Assembly: GCF_000787575.1 (NCBI RefSeq)
Contig: NW_012236532.1
Span: 558,001-622,000, forward strand
Direction of reading: 5' to 3'
DNA: 64,000 nucleotides
Source: Acytostelium subglobosum LB1
Taxonomy: Eukaryota > Evosea > Eumycetozoa > Acytosteliales > Acytosteliaceae
The notes beneath the pieces were generated by a model. That model searched no databases and was not told the origin of the DNA. It was given only the letters and a program-made list of their open reading frames with translations. Below are positions 54,569 to 64,000 of this stretch, one piece after another. The position numbers were made by a program, and so were the translations under genes. Numbering within the stretch: the stretch's first letter is position 1; every line of letters begins with the position of its first letter.

Positions 54569-54586
54569 ATCGATCATATGATCGAT
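54569..54586. repeat. Perfect 18-bp palindrome between convergent genes
   Basis: The half-site ATCGATCAT is followed by its reverse complement. It sits in the middle of the 96-bp spacer between the ALKBH6 and Pcc1 stop codons, where both transcripts must end. Confidence 0.7.
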
Positions 54587-54631
54587 CACATGAATGATTG
54601 ATTGAGGTATCCATTGAGAGCAGTAGTTCAT

Positions 54632-55081
54632 TCAACATGGGAATGAGTTCAGTGTCCTTGTAGCCATCAACAGCATGTCATAGAATGAATTCAAAGATCT
54701 CCTCAGGTCATCTGGATTGTTCGATGCGTACAGTCTACATTGAAGTAGGTATGAGTATGCTGTTTACATCACACCGCATCGACAAACTTACATTCTAAAC
54801 TTTGAGTCCTCTACAGAGTACTTCCTATATGTATTCAAATTGATCTCCTTGTCAACCTCTAGAGCATTCATAACGAATGTAGCGTATTGAGTTGTCTTGT
54901 AATCAAACTCTGCCTCACTGTATTGTTTGTTGTTAATGTTAGTAAGGTTGTTGTTGATGTTGAGTCCTGATTTAGATACTTACTATTTATACTTTAGATG
55001 TTTATGATCAACTACTCTCTTTGCTCTTGTCTCCTCATCACTGTAGTCGTCATCCTCCATCAATGGTTCATTGTCGTCCAT
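54632..55081 (-). CDS. Pcc1/LAGE3-family subunit of the KEOPS (EKC) tRNA t6A complex
   Basis: Three exons: 55081-54984, 54917-54792 and 54734-54632; 108 residues, all phases consistent. An acidic N-terminus (MDDNEPLMEDDDYSDEE) precedes the Pcc1 fold at ~35-105: EAEFDYKTTQYATFVMNALE, VDKEINLNTYRKYSVED, SKFRILYASNNPDDLRRSLN, SFYDMLLMATRTL. The pattern VDKEL/I, a beta strand with F/L-R-I-L, D-L-R-x-S-L-N-S-F and the ending T-x-x-x-F is characteristic. Pcc1 forms the dimerisation base of KEOPS with Kae1, Bud32 and Cgi121, which makes N6-threonylcarbamoyl-adenosine at position 37 of ANN-decoding tRNAs. Both introns start GTAAGT. The gene is short and easy to miss because no exon exceeds 130 nt. 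Confidence 0.88.
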
Positions 55082-55220
55082 GGTCGTTATTGTGTATCTT
55101 TGAAAGATGAAAGTGTTGGTTCAAAGACGAATGAATGTTGAAGTTGTGTAATTTAGTGAACATCAAATCAATCAGGATTATGAATGAGTGAGATTGGTGA
55201 TCACATTAAAAGTGATTAGT

Positions 55221-57786
55221 TTATTCCATGGCATCGTCATGCTCCTCATTGTCCTCTTCCATATCGTCTCCTGCATCACCATCAGCATTGGCATCATCAT
55301 CGGCATCATCATCTGCTGCATCATCGAACGACTCGTCATCATCATAGTAATAATAGTAAGCCTCGCTTTGACCAGCAAAGCTGTTGAATGGGAATGAGTT
55401 GACGGCATTCTCCTCATCAGTCCACCATGATAGACCAAAGTTGTCCAGATCCTCCACCTTCTCAACCAATGAAGGCCAGTCACTGCTATTGTATCCATCA
55501 AAGTACTCGTTGTAGTTGTTGTCCACGTACCTCTCGTACTTCTTGCGAGTGATGTCAGGACCATATGGCAGTGTGCCCTTCTTGGTCCTCTTGGTTAGCT
55601 TCTGCATTACCTCCTCGCTGGCCTTGGCCGACAACAGTAGGGCGATTCCATTGGCTTTGTCCGAAGGCACAAGGGTCTTGGCGCGCTCCAGCACCTGAGG
55701 AGTGGGCAGATAGGCAACACCAAAGCCACGGTTCAAGTACTTGATCAGACGTCTCTGGTAGATGTGCTGGCCTCGGATGTTGTGGCCATACTGTGTGGCA
55801 AAGTTGTAGCGGTAGTTGATCGCGTTCAAACCGCGCGAGGTAGTCCATACCCGCTCGCCATCAAAGGCGAAGCAGGAGCCTTCAATGTCCACACCCAATA
55901 ATACCTCCTGGATGTTCTGATGAGCGACGACATTGACTTGAATGTGGCGGTATGGGTAGTGTCTGGAGAATGTGATCTCTGTGGTACTGGTCACGATGCT
56001 GTACTCGTCCATCTTGTCAAACAATGATAGCAAACGGGTGACCTTCTCCCTGACCTCTTCCTCATTTTGGAAGCCATAGAAGCAGATGTCAATGTCCGAG
56101 GACTCAAAGCCAACGGTCTCGCCCGTAAGCGAAGAGGCCATGCCTCCTCCAATGACCACCATGTTCTTCCAGTCGTCCTTGGTAAAGTTTGCGAAGCGGT
56201 TTGATGTGAACTCGGCAAAGTTCTTGAGGAAGGTATCCATGTCGACGATGGATGGCGTGCCCACCGGCTTCTTGCGGTCCTCAGCCAGAGGGAACAGGAC
56301 CAAAGACTCGGGAAGTGGCTTAATAGTGAACAGGTTCTGATTGGCATAGACATCAAACAAGAGTTTGTCGTCATATGGAATCTTGAAGATGTTCTGTGGG
56401 ATGGAGTACATAAGACTCCTAAAGAAGAACTGATGGCGAATGAACATGGACTCGAGGAGTGATTGGACTGGGAACAGATCGTCCATTGTCTCCTGATTGT
56501 GGAGTGGCTTGAGCTTGATCATCAAGAACTCTGCCACCTCATTGCCAACGGGTAACTGGTCCACAAGACAGTGATGACAGAACTCACGCAAGACATCCAA
56601 AGGCATCTGAGTGATCTTGGAAAAGAATTCATCGCGATCCCTACGGTTATGGAGTAGTTTGTGTGAGTGATTGAGTGAGTGTGAAGTATGTTTGTGGACA
56701 TAGCTTACAGCAAGAACAACTCCTTGAGCAAGGAGTAACAGAGTGTCTTGAGGGGTGGTATACTGTGTCTGAGTGGTAGCATCGAGGTGTAGATGCCATA
56801 GAAGCCATCCTTTGGCTCGAATGAGGCATTGGCCTCAAACTCCACATTGGTGAGCTCCTTGTACATATGACGGAAAGTTGCAATACCGTCCTCCATGTTG
56901 TAACACTTGGTTGACACCTTCTCAAAGTCCCTCTCGCCATCTGTATGTTTGAGAACGAGTGTTAGTAATCAATGAACTATGGATTGGATCCATCCATCTC
57001 AATATACATACAAATATGTGTCTCCTTGATGACTGATGACTCTGGCTTCTGACTGTACACCATCAAGTATACTACCTCAACTCGATCATTGTCAATATAA
57101 CGAGCAAGAGTGGCTTCGTATGTTCTCTTGTCATCCTTGTGAGGAACAAGATGGTGAGAATGGTATGGTCTTGGATACTGTTGTGCAGCAGGCTATTGAA
57201 GTGAATAAAGGAAGGAAGAGTCAGTATCTCCTTCAATCAATCAATCAATGAATTGACAACATACATTGTTCCTGAGGAACTTGCGGAACAACTTGAACAC
57301 CTCACCATGTCGGTCGTACTGCATTTGCTCACGGATGGCCAGTGGAAGAGTGTACATGTAACGAGTGAATGCTGCGAGGATGAGGTCGTGGTTTCCAACG
57401 GCAGAGACGATGGACACCTGATTGTAATTGGGCACTTCGGTATAGTACAACGCCTTGTTGTTGCGTTGGGGGAAGTAGACGATTGGCGAGAGATGGATCT
57501 GTTTGGACTCGAACTCGTTGAACTGACCAGCCTCGCAGATCTCCTTGGCAAAAGCAGGATAGTCGCGCACACGACGTGAGGGCTCAGAGTCCACCCATAC
57601 TCTAGCACGTTGACGACGTTCCAATGTGGCCTTCATGGCATCAACCTGATGTTGACGAATTGGAAACTCCACAATCACATCTCCAGCAAAGCATCTATTT
57701 GTCGTCAAGTCCACTTGAGGATCGAGATGTCCAGTAGGTGGATGTGTTGCCAGTACCTTTGAGTACTGTTCATTCAAGTAGCTCAT
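55221..57786 (-). CDS. Nucleotidyltransferase-fold protein of unknown role
   Basis: Four exons: 57786-57265, 57192-57012, 56940-56709 and 56640-55221; 784 residues. The N-terminal ~310 residues have no recognised domain. A polymerase-beta-like nucleotidyltransferase signature lies at ~455-500 (VVIGGGMASSLTGE, then ESSDIDICFYG). It offers the Gly-rich turn and the DxD metal pair. The strand where a third carboxylate is often found reads HIQVNVVAHQN, with Asn, though GVDIEGSCFAFDGERVW just after could supply Asp. A conserved segment follows (YGHNIRGQHIYQRRLIKYLNRGF). The C-terminus ends in a long Asp/Glu run. Proteins with this GG...SDIDI...DGxRVW layout occur in amoebae and giant viruses, as far as I recall. 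The substrate, whether nucleotide transfer to RNA or to protein, is unknown. Confidence 0.8.
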
Positions 57787-58454
57787 CGTTGTTTATTGGT
57801 TGACTGATTGATTGATGAGTAGTTATTGTTGTATGAGCGAGATGAGATGAATGTTTGTTTGACGAGTGGCACTCTGATTGAACAGACATGGTTGGCACGT
57901 CAACAGTCTATCATTCATTGTCAAATCACACCCATTCTTGTAAATTCTTATTTGTTTCACAATGAAGTATCTCTTTGGCAAAGCCAACAATGTGTTAAAA
58001 TTCAAATGAATGAAGCTCACTCACTTGTTTCCCACTTTCCTGACCACAGGCAACTGGTTGAATACTCCCAAGCATTCCATGGTTTAATCATTCATTATTA
58101 ATCCACCATTCAATCACTATTATTATTATTAACTACTACTATACTATTAGCATAAGCATTACATATACACATATACATTACACCATTAATGCCTCGTCAT
58201 CACTATTGAAACTTGAGAATTGGATCTAACTCGACTATCCAACTCGGAAATGAATCAACTACTCCAACTCCACCAACTACAAACAACAATGCATTTAAAG
58301 TAAAGTTGACTGTCAATGGATTGCCATTCATTACCAATCAAACCTTCAATGCTTTGAACATTCAAAACTACAACTTGAACCTACCCTTGACCTCAATCAA
58401 CTTCCACTTCCACTCCGCTCCGCACCCTCCCTTCCTCTCCTATCCATTTCCTAC
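57787..58454. promoter_or_regulatory. Divergent promoter region
   Basis: A 668-bp spacer between the divergent starts of the nucleotidyltransferase-fold gene and the next plus-strand gene. An open frame from 58213 to 58467 has no ATG at its head and overlaps the next start out of frame. It may be a leader or a missed 5' exon of that gene. Otherwise nothing is recognised. Confidence 0.45.
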
Positions 58455-59801
58455 ATGGGCCAACTAAACAACAACTTGGTACCTCTATTGAGTACCAACA
58501 ACATTAACAAAGACCTTAACAACAATGCAAGAGGGTCCAGTTTAAACAAATCAACAGGATCAATCGCCACTGTTAATACGACTACAACTCCAACAACAGC
58601 AATGTCAAACACTTCATCATCAACAACAACAACAATTACATTATCTACAACAACAACACCATCTACAACCGACAATCTAATTCCATCAATGCCATCCAGG
58701 CCAACATTAAGACGTCGAAACTCAACCGGATCAATCCTGTCCACACCGAATTGGTTAAATGAACTTGTTCCGTGGAATGAATGCAAAGACCAACTGAATC
58801 CAAAGACGAGGTCTACCATCACTCAACCCACTACCACTACACAACTACTATCAGAGCCAGACAAATCCTCTGACTCACTTGTTACTACCTCCGAGCAACC
58901 AAAGCAAGCTGTGGTCCACAAAAGTGAGGAAGACCACTGTTTGCTAAACTGGCTCACCGAATTCAACATGCTAGAAGAGTCGACCGAGAGGGCTGATGCT
59001 GTTGTAGCGAAGCGTCAGCCTAGAATAACCCATCGCACACTGGAACAATTCCTCAAGACCATGGACACCACACCAGAAGTTATCGATGAGGAAGGCCAAC
59101 AAACCAACATGGTGTTGACACCTACTCAACAATGTTCCGAGACCCATAATACCAAACTCCCCACCAATGCCTCGCGCATGGTCATCAAGCCAACATGGTA
59201 CGTCTATGGCAACGCCCTCAACACTGAAAAGTTTGAGGACTGCCTGTACGATCAGTCAGCCGGTGGCATCATTGTAGATCACTTTGAGCCATTGGTCAAC
59301 GAGCCAGACTTGTTCCAACTGTCTAGTGGCGGTCGTAGAATCCTGGAAACTCCAAACGCAGGCGGCAACTCGGTTTGGTCCGAGGTATTGTCCTACGAGG
59401 TGCTTCACCAGGTGTTTGGCGCCGAACTCAAGAACACAGAGACCGAGATCCAATACGTCCCAGGCTCAAAGATTACCGACTACTCAGTGATGTTTGACGA
59501 CCATCACATTGGTGTGAGCGTGGTCAGAATCATCAACTTCTTTGACCTCATGGGCAAGAAGTACAAGGCAGTGTTCACTCCAGAGTACGCCAAGCAACTC
59601 CTTTATAAGAAGTTGTTTGGTGTGTTGGCCTCTTCAGAGGCTGTCATTGACAAATGGGAGAAGCAGATTCTCCACATTTGGACCACATCCTCTTCCACAG
59701 CCGACATTATCGTTCAAGAGTACTGGAAGATTCCCAAGAGGTTGAGGGCCAATACTCTGGTATACGTTACCCACGCCACCAACTCTGAATGGTTGTTCTG
59801 A
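58455..59801 (+). CDS. Conserved protein of unknown function with C-terminal globular domain
   Basis: A single exon of 448 codons from MGQLNNNLVPLL. Residues 1-140 are Asn/Thr/Ser-rich and low in complexity. Residues ~155-448 form a well-composed globular domain (EEDHCLLNWLTEFNMLEES, RMVIKPTWYVYGNALNTEKF, GGRRILETPNAGGNSVWSEV, GSKITDYSVMFDDHHIGVSV, FFDLMGKKYKAVFTPEYAKQ). The order Glu (SEVLSYE), Asp (ITDYSV) and a following hydrophobic strand GVSVVRI resembles the core of PD-(D/E)XK nuclease-like folds. The usual E-x-K of the last strand is missing, so enzymatic activity is doubtful. I do not recognise a named family. A 5' exon cannot be excluded. Confidence 0.72.
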   Translation: MGQLNNNLVPLLSTNNINKDLNNNARGSSLNKSTGSIATVNTTTTPTTAMSNTSSSTTTTITLSTTTTPSTTDNLIPSMPSRPTLRRRNSTGSILSTPNWLNELVPWNECKDQLNPKTRSTITQPTTTTQLLSEPDKSSDSLVTTSEQPKQAVVHKSEEDHCLLNWLTEFNMLEESTERADAVVAKRQPRITHRTLEQFLKTMDTTPEVIDEEGQQTNMVLTPTQQCSETHNTKLPTNASRMVIKPTWYVYGNALNTEKFEDCLYDQSAGGIIVDHFEPLVNEPDLFQLSSGGRRILETPNAGGNSVWSEVLSYEVLHQVFGAELKNTETEIQYVPGSKITDYSVMFDDHHIGVSVVRIINFFDLMGKKYKAVFTPEYAKQLLYKKLFGVLASSEAVIDKWEKQILHIWTTSSSTADIIVQEYWKIPKRLRANTLVYVTHATNSEWLF

Positions 59802-59933
59802 TCTGATCGATCATAACAGTATCAATTTCCAGACTCTGTACATTACATTATTCACTCTGGCGTCACAATATTGCCATCTTTTTGAAATTCAATCAATTAA
59901 ACTTTATTTGGAACTATTCCAATCAATCAAGGA

Positions 59934-61929
59934 TTAAAATATCATGTTTATTGTTGAATGAACATTGAACATGTTGTTGTTGATATCGAGTAAATCTGAT
60001 AGGGATGAGGTAGTGACTTCGTAGCCGCCATGGATCATTATGAATGTGTTTGGATTGATCCTTAGCATCTCGACACACTGGAAGGTGTAGTAGAATTGGA
60101 AGTGATTGGTTACGAATGACTTGAGTATCTGGAGCGATCCAGAGATAAGCTGTTTGGCTGTAAGGGTCTTTGATGGCACCGGTTCAGACACGCGGATCAT
60201 TCGAATTGATTGTTGGATTGGTTTCAAGTTGACCAATTGGGCATGATCAATGATTGAGTTTAGTATCACCTCGAGACTTTGATTGACAAAGGCACATGAA
60301 GTGTACTGTGCCCCAATTGCGCCTTTGAGTGACATCATCTCCAAAGTGCAGGGCAGTGCACCATCATTGATTGTGCCTGAGAAACAGGTACCAAATTCCA
60401 ATCGCTTGAGTTTGTTTGGTAAGGTATCCACTGCGATAACTTGATTGAATTCATCGCCAAATACCAAGCGAGTGATGGTCGATGGTAGCACGTTGGACTC
60501 CAAAGGATGGTTGAAGTCTTGCCCAAGAGTCAGCTGTGTGATAGAAGGAGGTAGCATGCCTGGTACGAATGGTTGATTGAACCTGGCACCAAATGTAATG
60601 CTTTGGATTGATGATGGAAGGACGCCCGGTGTCAACAACTGATTGAACTTGGCCTTTCTTGTGAATGTCAAACTGGTTAGAGAGGCAGGTAATGCGCCAA
60701 CATCTATTGGGCTGTCAAACTCTGTGCAAAAGAAGATATCTTTGAGAGTTGGAGGGAAAACTCCTGCAGCCAAGGGTTGATTGAAGTTGTCGCTGAGCGA
60801 CAAAGAGACAAGAGAGTTTGGTGTCGATGTGATTGGATCGTTGAAGTCACCCAGTATGTTGAGTTTTGTTATCGATGATGGCAAGCTTTGAATTGGGAAG
60901 TGAGTCCCCTTCGCCACCCGGAGGTTGGTAAGCTGGGGCAAGGGAAACATCGTTGGCGGACAATGGAATAGTGCCAAACTTCGCAGTGATGCAGGGATGG
61001 CCTTGGACTCGAGAACATTATAAATTCTTGAGGTGAACTGTAACTTGTTGAGTAATGGAGGGAGCACACCAACGCGGATATAATGGGTGTATGAGTATCC
61101 GATTGAGAGCTCGAGCAGGGACGATGGAAGCACGTCGGGCTCAAAAGGTTGGTTAAAGCATCCAGTCAGAGAGAGAATCTTGAGTGATTGGGGTAGATAT
61201 CCTTTATCGATAACATTGTTGAATGTGTATCCAAGGTGTAGTTCGGTGAGCGACGGTGGTAGATCGATCGGCTGGACACTTGATCTGATGCTGAGATAGG
61301 TCAATGATGATGGGAGTGAATAGATCGGGTGATTGTACAACTCATTTCTCAGTCGCAATGAGAGCAATCCTTTGGGCAGGGAGAGTGGTGGCAGTAGGGT
61401 ATTATAGCCTCGACCCAGGCTAATGTTGGTAAGTCCACTTGGTAGTATACTAGGTAGTTGTTGATTGAACATCTCTGTTGATAGTACTGTTAGTGATGAT
61501 GGTAGTACACCAGGTGTTAATGGATGATTATAATTGTTTCCAAGTTCTAGTGACTGTAGTCCCTCTGGCAGACAACCAGGTGTCAGCTTCACGCACTCTG
61601 CCTCAGTTGGACGATACATAAAGTTTGTCACATATGATGGGACTGGCAAGCCTATGTTACCTATTGTTTGATTGATTGTTTGAAGATGTGAGTTAGAGTA
61701 AGGGTAAGGATAGATGGTCAATGGTAATGAACATACTACATGAATGTTTGATGGTCAAGGGTTTGTCACCATTGATCGGATCTTCAATCTTGAAGCGACC
61801 ACAACGACAGAGTAGTAGAGAGTGTCTATGTCTAAACAGTCTTGTACAAGTCAACAGAAGACTTACTCTACTGACTTGTGGCAAGTATGATACCAACTCC
61901 TTAAGTAACAACAATGACAAGTTGTCCAT
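59934..61929 (-). CDS. FNIP-repeat protein with short F-box-like N-terminus
   Basis: Two exons, 61929-61737 and 61660-59934, give 639 residues; the split codon is A+GT (Ser). Exon 1 (MDNLSLLLLKELVSYLPQVS, then LLLTCTRLFRHRHSLLL) resembles a degenerate F-box. From ~75 to ~490 run about 18 FNIP repeats of ~22 residues (LPSSLTVLS, FNQQLPSILPSGLTNISLG, FNQPFEPDVLPSSLLELSIG, FNQPLAAGVFPPTLKDIFF, FNHPLESNVLPSTITRLVFG). FNIP repeats are leucine-rich-repeat-like solenoids greatly expanded in dictyostelids. The C-terminal ~130 residues have no repeat. The likely role is a recognition scaffold, perhaps in ubiquitin ligation if the F-box works. No partner is known. Confidence 0.92.
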
Positions 61930-62131
61930 GTTTGATTGTTTGGATGATTGATTGATTCATTGATTGGTTGTGATCAAAAGATGGAAAGTGAATGGATGGT
62001 GTGGTGGACCAAGGCCCAGGACCACAACTTGGAAGAGATAAAGATATGATATAATTATGATATTTATTTAGACGATAATGTTTCAATTTAAAGGGTAACT
62101 GGACATACAGCCACAGGAGATACCCTACTTT
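61930..62131. other. Spacer between FNIP and vatA genes
   Basis: A 202-bp spacer between two minus-strand genes. It includes (ATTG)n near 61945-61965 and AT-rich DNA after the vatA stop. No gene is seen. Confidence 0.5.
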
Positions 62132-64000
62132 TTACTCCTCTCTGAAGTTGGTGAAAGCAGTCTTGATCTCCTCCATGAGTGAGTTGTAGTGAGCATTCAA
62201 AGCAGCCTCTCCATCGGTTGGGTCCTGGAACTTCATAGAGGTGATCTTGAAAATGATGTCCTGCATCTCGTTTCTGATCTGATTCCAGGTGACCTTGTGG
62301 TCGGGGGTGGACATCTCGACGGCCTTCTGGGCGAGGTTGTAGAAGGTCATCATGATACGGAGCATCCAGATGGTCTTGTAGAATGGGCAGCACTTGTCGT
62401 ATGGTGTGAAACCGTTCTGCTGCAAGAAGTCATCACGGATGATCTTGGCGACCTCCAGGGTGATCTTCTCAGACTCGCCGAGCGAGTCCTTACCGACGAG
62501 CTGCACGATCTCAGAGAGATCCTCCTCGAGCTGCAGAATCTCCTTGGCCTTGGTTCTGAGTGGCACGAACTCGGCGTCGAGAGTCTCGTAATGAGAGTCG
62601 AGGGCGTTCATGTATTTGGAGAAAGAGATCAGCCAGTTGATCGATGGGAAATGCTTACGCTGGGCCAGCTTCTTGTCGAGACCCCAGAACACCTGGACGA
62701 TACCAAGGGTGGCAGAGGTGACCGGATCGGCGAAATCTCCACCTGGTGGTGACACGGCACCGACGATCGAAACGGAACCGATACGCGATGGGTGACCAAT
62801 GCACTGGACACGACCGGCACGCTCGTAGAAAGAGGCCAGACGGGCACCAAGGTAGGCGGGGTAACCGGAATCGGCAGGCATCTCAGCCAGACGACCGGAA
62901 ATCTCACGAAGAGCCTCAGCCCAACGCGAGGTCGAGTCAGCCATCATAGCCACGTTGTAGCCCATATCACGGAAGTACTCGGCGAGGGTGATACCGGTGT
63001 AGATGGAGGCCTCACGGGCAGCCACGGGCATGTTGGAGGTGTTGGCTACCAGACAGGTACGCTGCATGATTGGCTCCTCCTTGTCACCGATCTTGGTGTG
63101 CAACTCTGGGAACTCCATGAGCACCTCAGCCATTTCGTTACCTCTCTCACCACAACCGACGTAGATAATGGCGTCAGAGTTGGAGAACTTGGACAGTGAC
63201 TGGGAAATCACAGTCTTTCCACAACCGAAAGCGCCTGGAATAGCACAGGTACCTCCTTGGACACATCTATTAGAGATAAAGAGATAAAGAGTGAATAAGG
63301 TAATAACATGTTAATATTTGATTGATTGATTGAACGAGATGAAGTGGATTATAATACATACGGGAACAAGGCATCCAAGACACGCTGACCAGTCAAGAGT
63401 GGGTAGTTACATGGCATCTTCTCGATGGATGGACGTGCAGAACGCACTGGCCAATGGTGGACCATTGTGAGCTTCTTGAGCTGACCCTGGAACTCGATGG
63501 TGAGGAGTGGCTGGTCGAGAGTGTACTCGCCGGCTGGGGTGACCTCGACGACCTTACCCATGTCCTTTGGTGGCACCATGATCCAGTGAACGATGAGGTT
63601 GTTCTCAACGACCTTTCCAAAGATATCACCACCTGTAACCAAATCGCCGACCTTAATGCCGTGAGCTGGCTCGTATGGCCACTTCTTAGTTCTGTCCAAC
63701 GATGGAGTGTTGATACCACGTGGAATGTAAATGCCCTTTGTAATCTCTGCAATAGCCTGTTATATATTGATATGTGATTGAATTGATTGAGTTGATTGAG
63801 TTGATCGATTGATTGAATGAGTGAGTGGATGTTTGATTGATTGTTTGATTGTTTGTTGATCATATGACATACGTTCAATGGTCTCTGAATACCGTCAAAG
63901 ATGTTGTTCATGATACCTGGACCCAACTCGACAGTGAGTGGCTTGCGGGTTCTGAGCACTGGGTCACCGACGGTGAGACCGGCAGTCTCCTCGTACACCT
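62132..64000 (-). CDS. vatA: V-type proton ATPase catalytic subunit A (5' end outside window)
   Basis: Three exons are visible: 64000-63873, 63756-63362 and 63266-62132, about 552 residues of the usual ~615. The N-terminal ~60 residues lie beyond the window. Visible parts include [20 protein letters not shown], the non-homologous insert ([20 protein letters not shown]), the Walker A loop [28 protein letters not shown], the Walker B-type strand [17 protein letters not shown] and [16 protein letters not shown]. The C-terminal helical domain ends AFTNFREE. All catalytic residues seen are standard and there is no intein. Subunit A hydrolyses ATP in the V1 head that drives proton pumping at endosomes and, in dictyostelids, the contractile vacuole. 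Introns are 116 and 95 nt, both starting GTATGT. Confidence 0.97.

Noticed and set aside
58213-58467. Open frame ahead of the conserved gene at 58455
   Set aside because: It has no ATG start and overlaps the next gene out of frame; it may be leader sequence.
62132-64000. Possible intein in V-ATPase subunit A
   Set aside because: The P-loop region [15 protein letters not shown] is continuous, and the two interruptions are ordinary GTATGT introns.

Overview
The window is nuclear DNA from a dictyostelid social amoeba (Amoebozoa). The reasons are compact genes with short AT-rich GT-AG introns, CAA/AAC trinucleotide runs that encode polyGln, polyAsn and polySer tracts, many (ATTG)n/(CAAT)n tetranucleotide tracts in introns and spacers, and dictyostelid gene types: FNIP repeats, an FHA-domain Chk2-like kinase, a hybrid histidine kinase and an RCC1-RhoGEF-BAR-RasGAP protein. 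Coding regions are richer in GC than in Dictyostelium discoideum, so a species from another dictyostelid group is likely; the species cannot be named from the sequence alone. I see no transposase, reverse transcriptase, virus-like gene, rRNA or convincing tRNA.

Layout. 1-10.3 kb: the 3' part of a PNPOx/ferredoxin-reductase flavoprotein, then the UAP56/DDX39 mRNA-export helicase (minus strand) with an unusually long first intron, then the large Ras/Rac regulator of RGBARG type. 10.6-14.4 kb: two secretory-pathway genes, one a signal-peptide protein with two related halves and one apparently GPI-anchored, plus a doubtful 60-residue membrane ORF. 14.4-18.6 kb: a multi-membrane-span hybrid histidine kinase. 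18.6-22.1 kb: a gene-poor stretch. 22-28 kb: a protein tyrosine phosphatase and a PH-/RA-like protein. 28.4-34.8 kb: TFIID subunit TAF4 and an FHA-domain kinase. 34.8-42 kb (minus strand): a two-span membrane protein, a small MJ1316-domain protein, a tandem pair of F-box-like/leucine-rich genes and a kelch protein. 43-52 kb: an ankyrin-RING protein, the splicing factor Prp19 and an MFS transporter. 52-64 kb: eIF5, ALKBH6, a Pcc1 (KEOPS) subunit, a nucleotidyltransferase-fold protein, a conserved protein of unknown function, an FNIP-repeat protein, and the 3' part of V-ATPase subunit A.

I traced 45 introns by hand, using reading frame and homology. Of these, 24 begin GTATGT and 9 begin GTAAGT. 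Many carry CTAAC some 15-55 nt before the AG. Genes are individually transcribed, so position does not imply shared function. Several products do handle RNA: UAP56 (export), Prp19 (splicing), TAF4 and eIF5 (transcription and translation), Pcc1 (tRNA t6A) and an MJ1316 protein.

The observations most worth a second look are these: a hybrid histidine kinase whose phospho-accepting His is replaced by Asn; a stop-free intron of 3n length inside the phosphatase domain; a 13-nt start exon in prp19; a 132-nt nearly identical block shared by two otherwise diverged tandem F-box-like genes; a possible RNA polymerase III-type small-RNA promoter at 28.1 kb; and perfect palindromes in two spacers. I found no clear candidate for a wholly new biological system.
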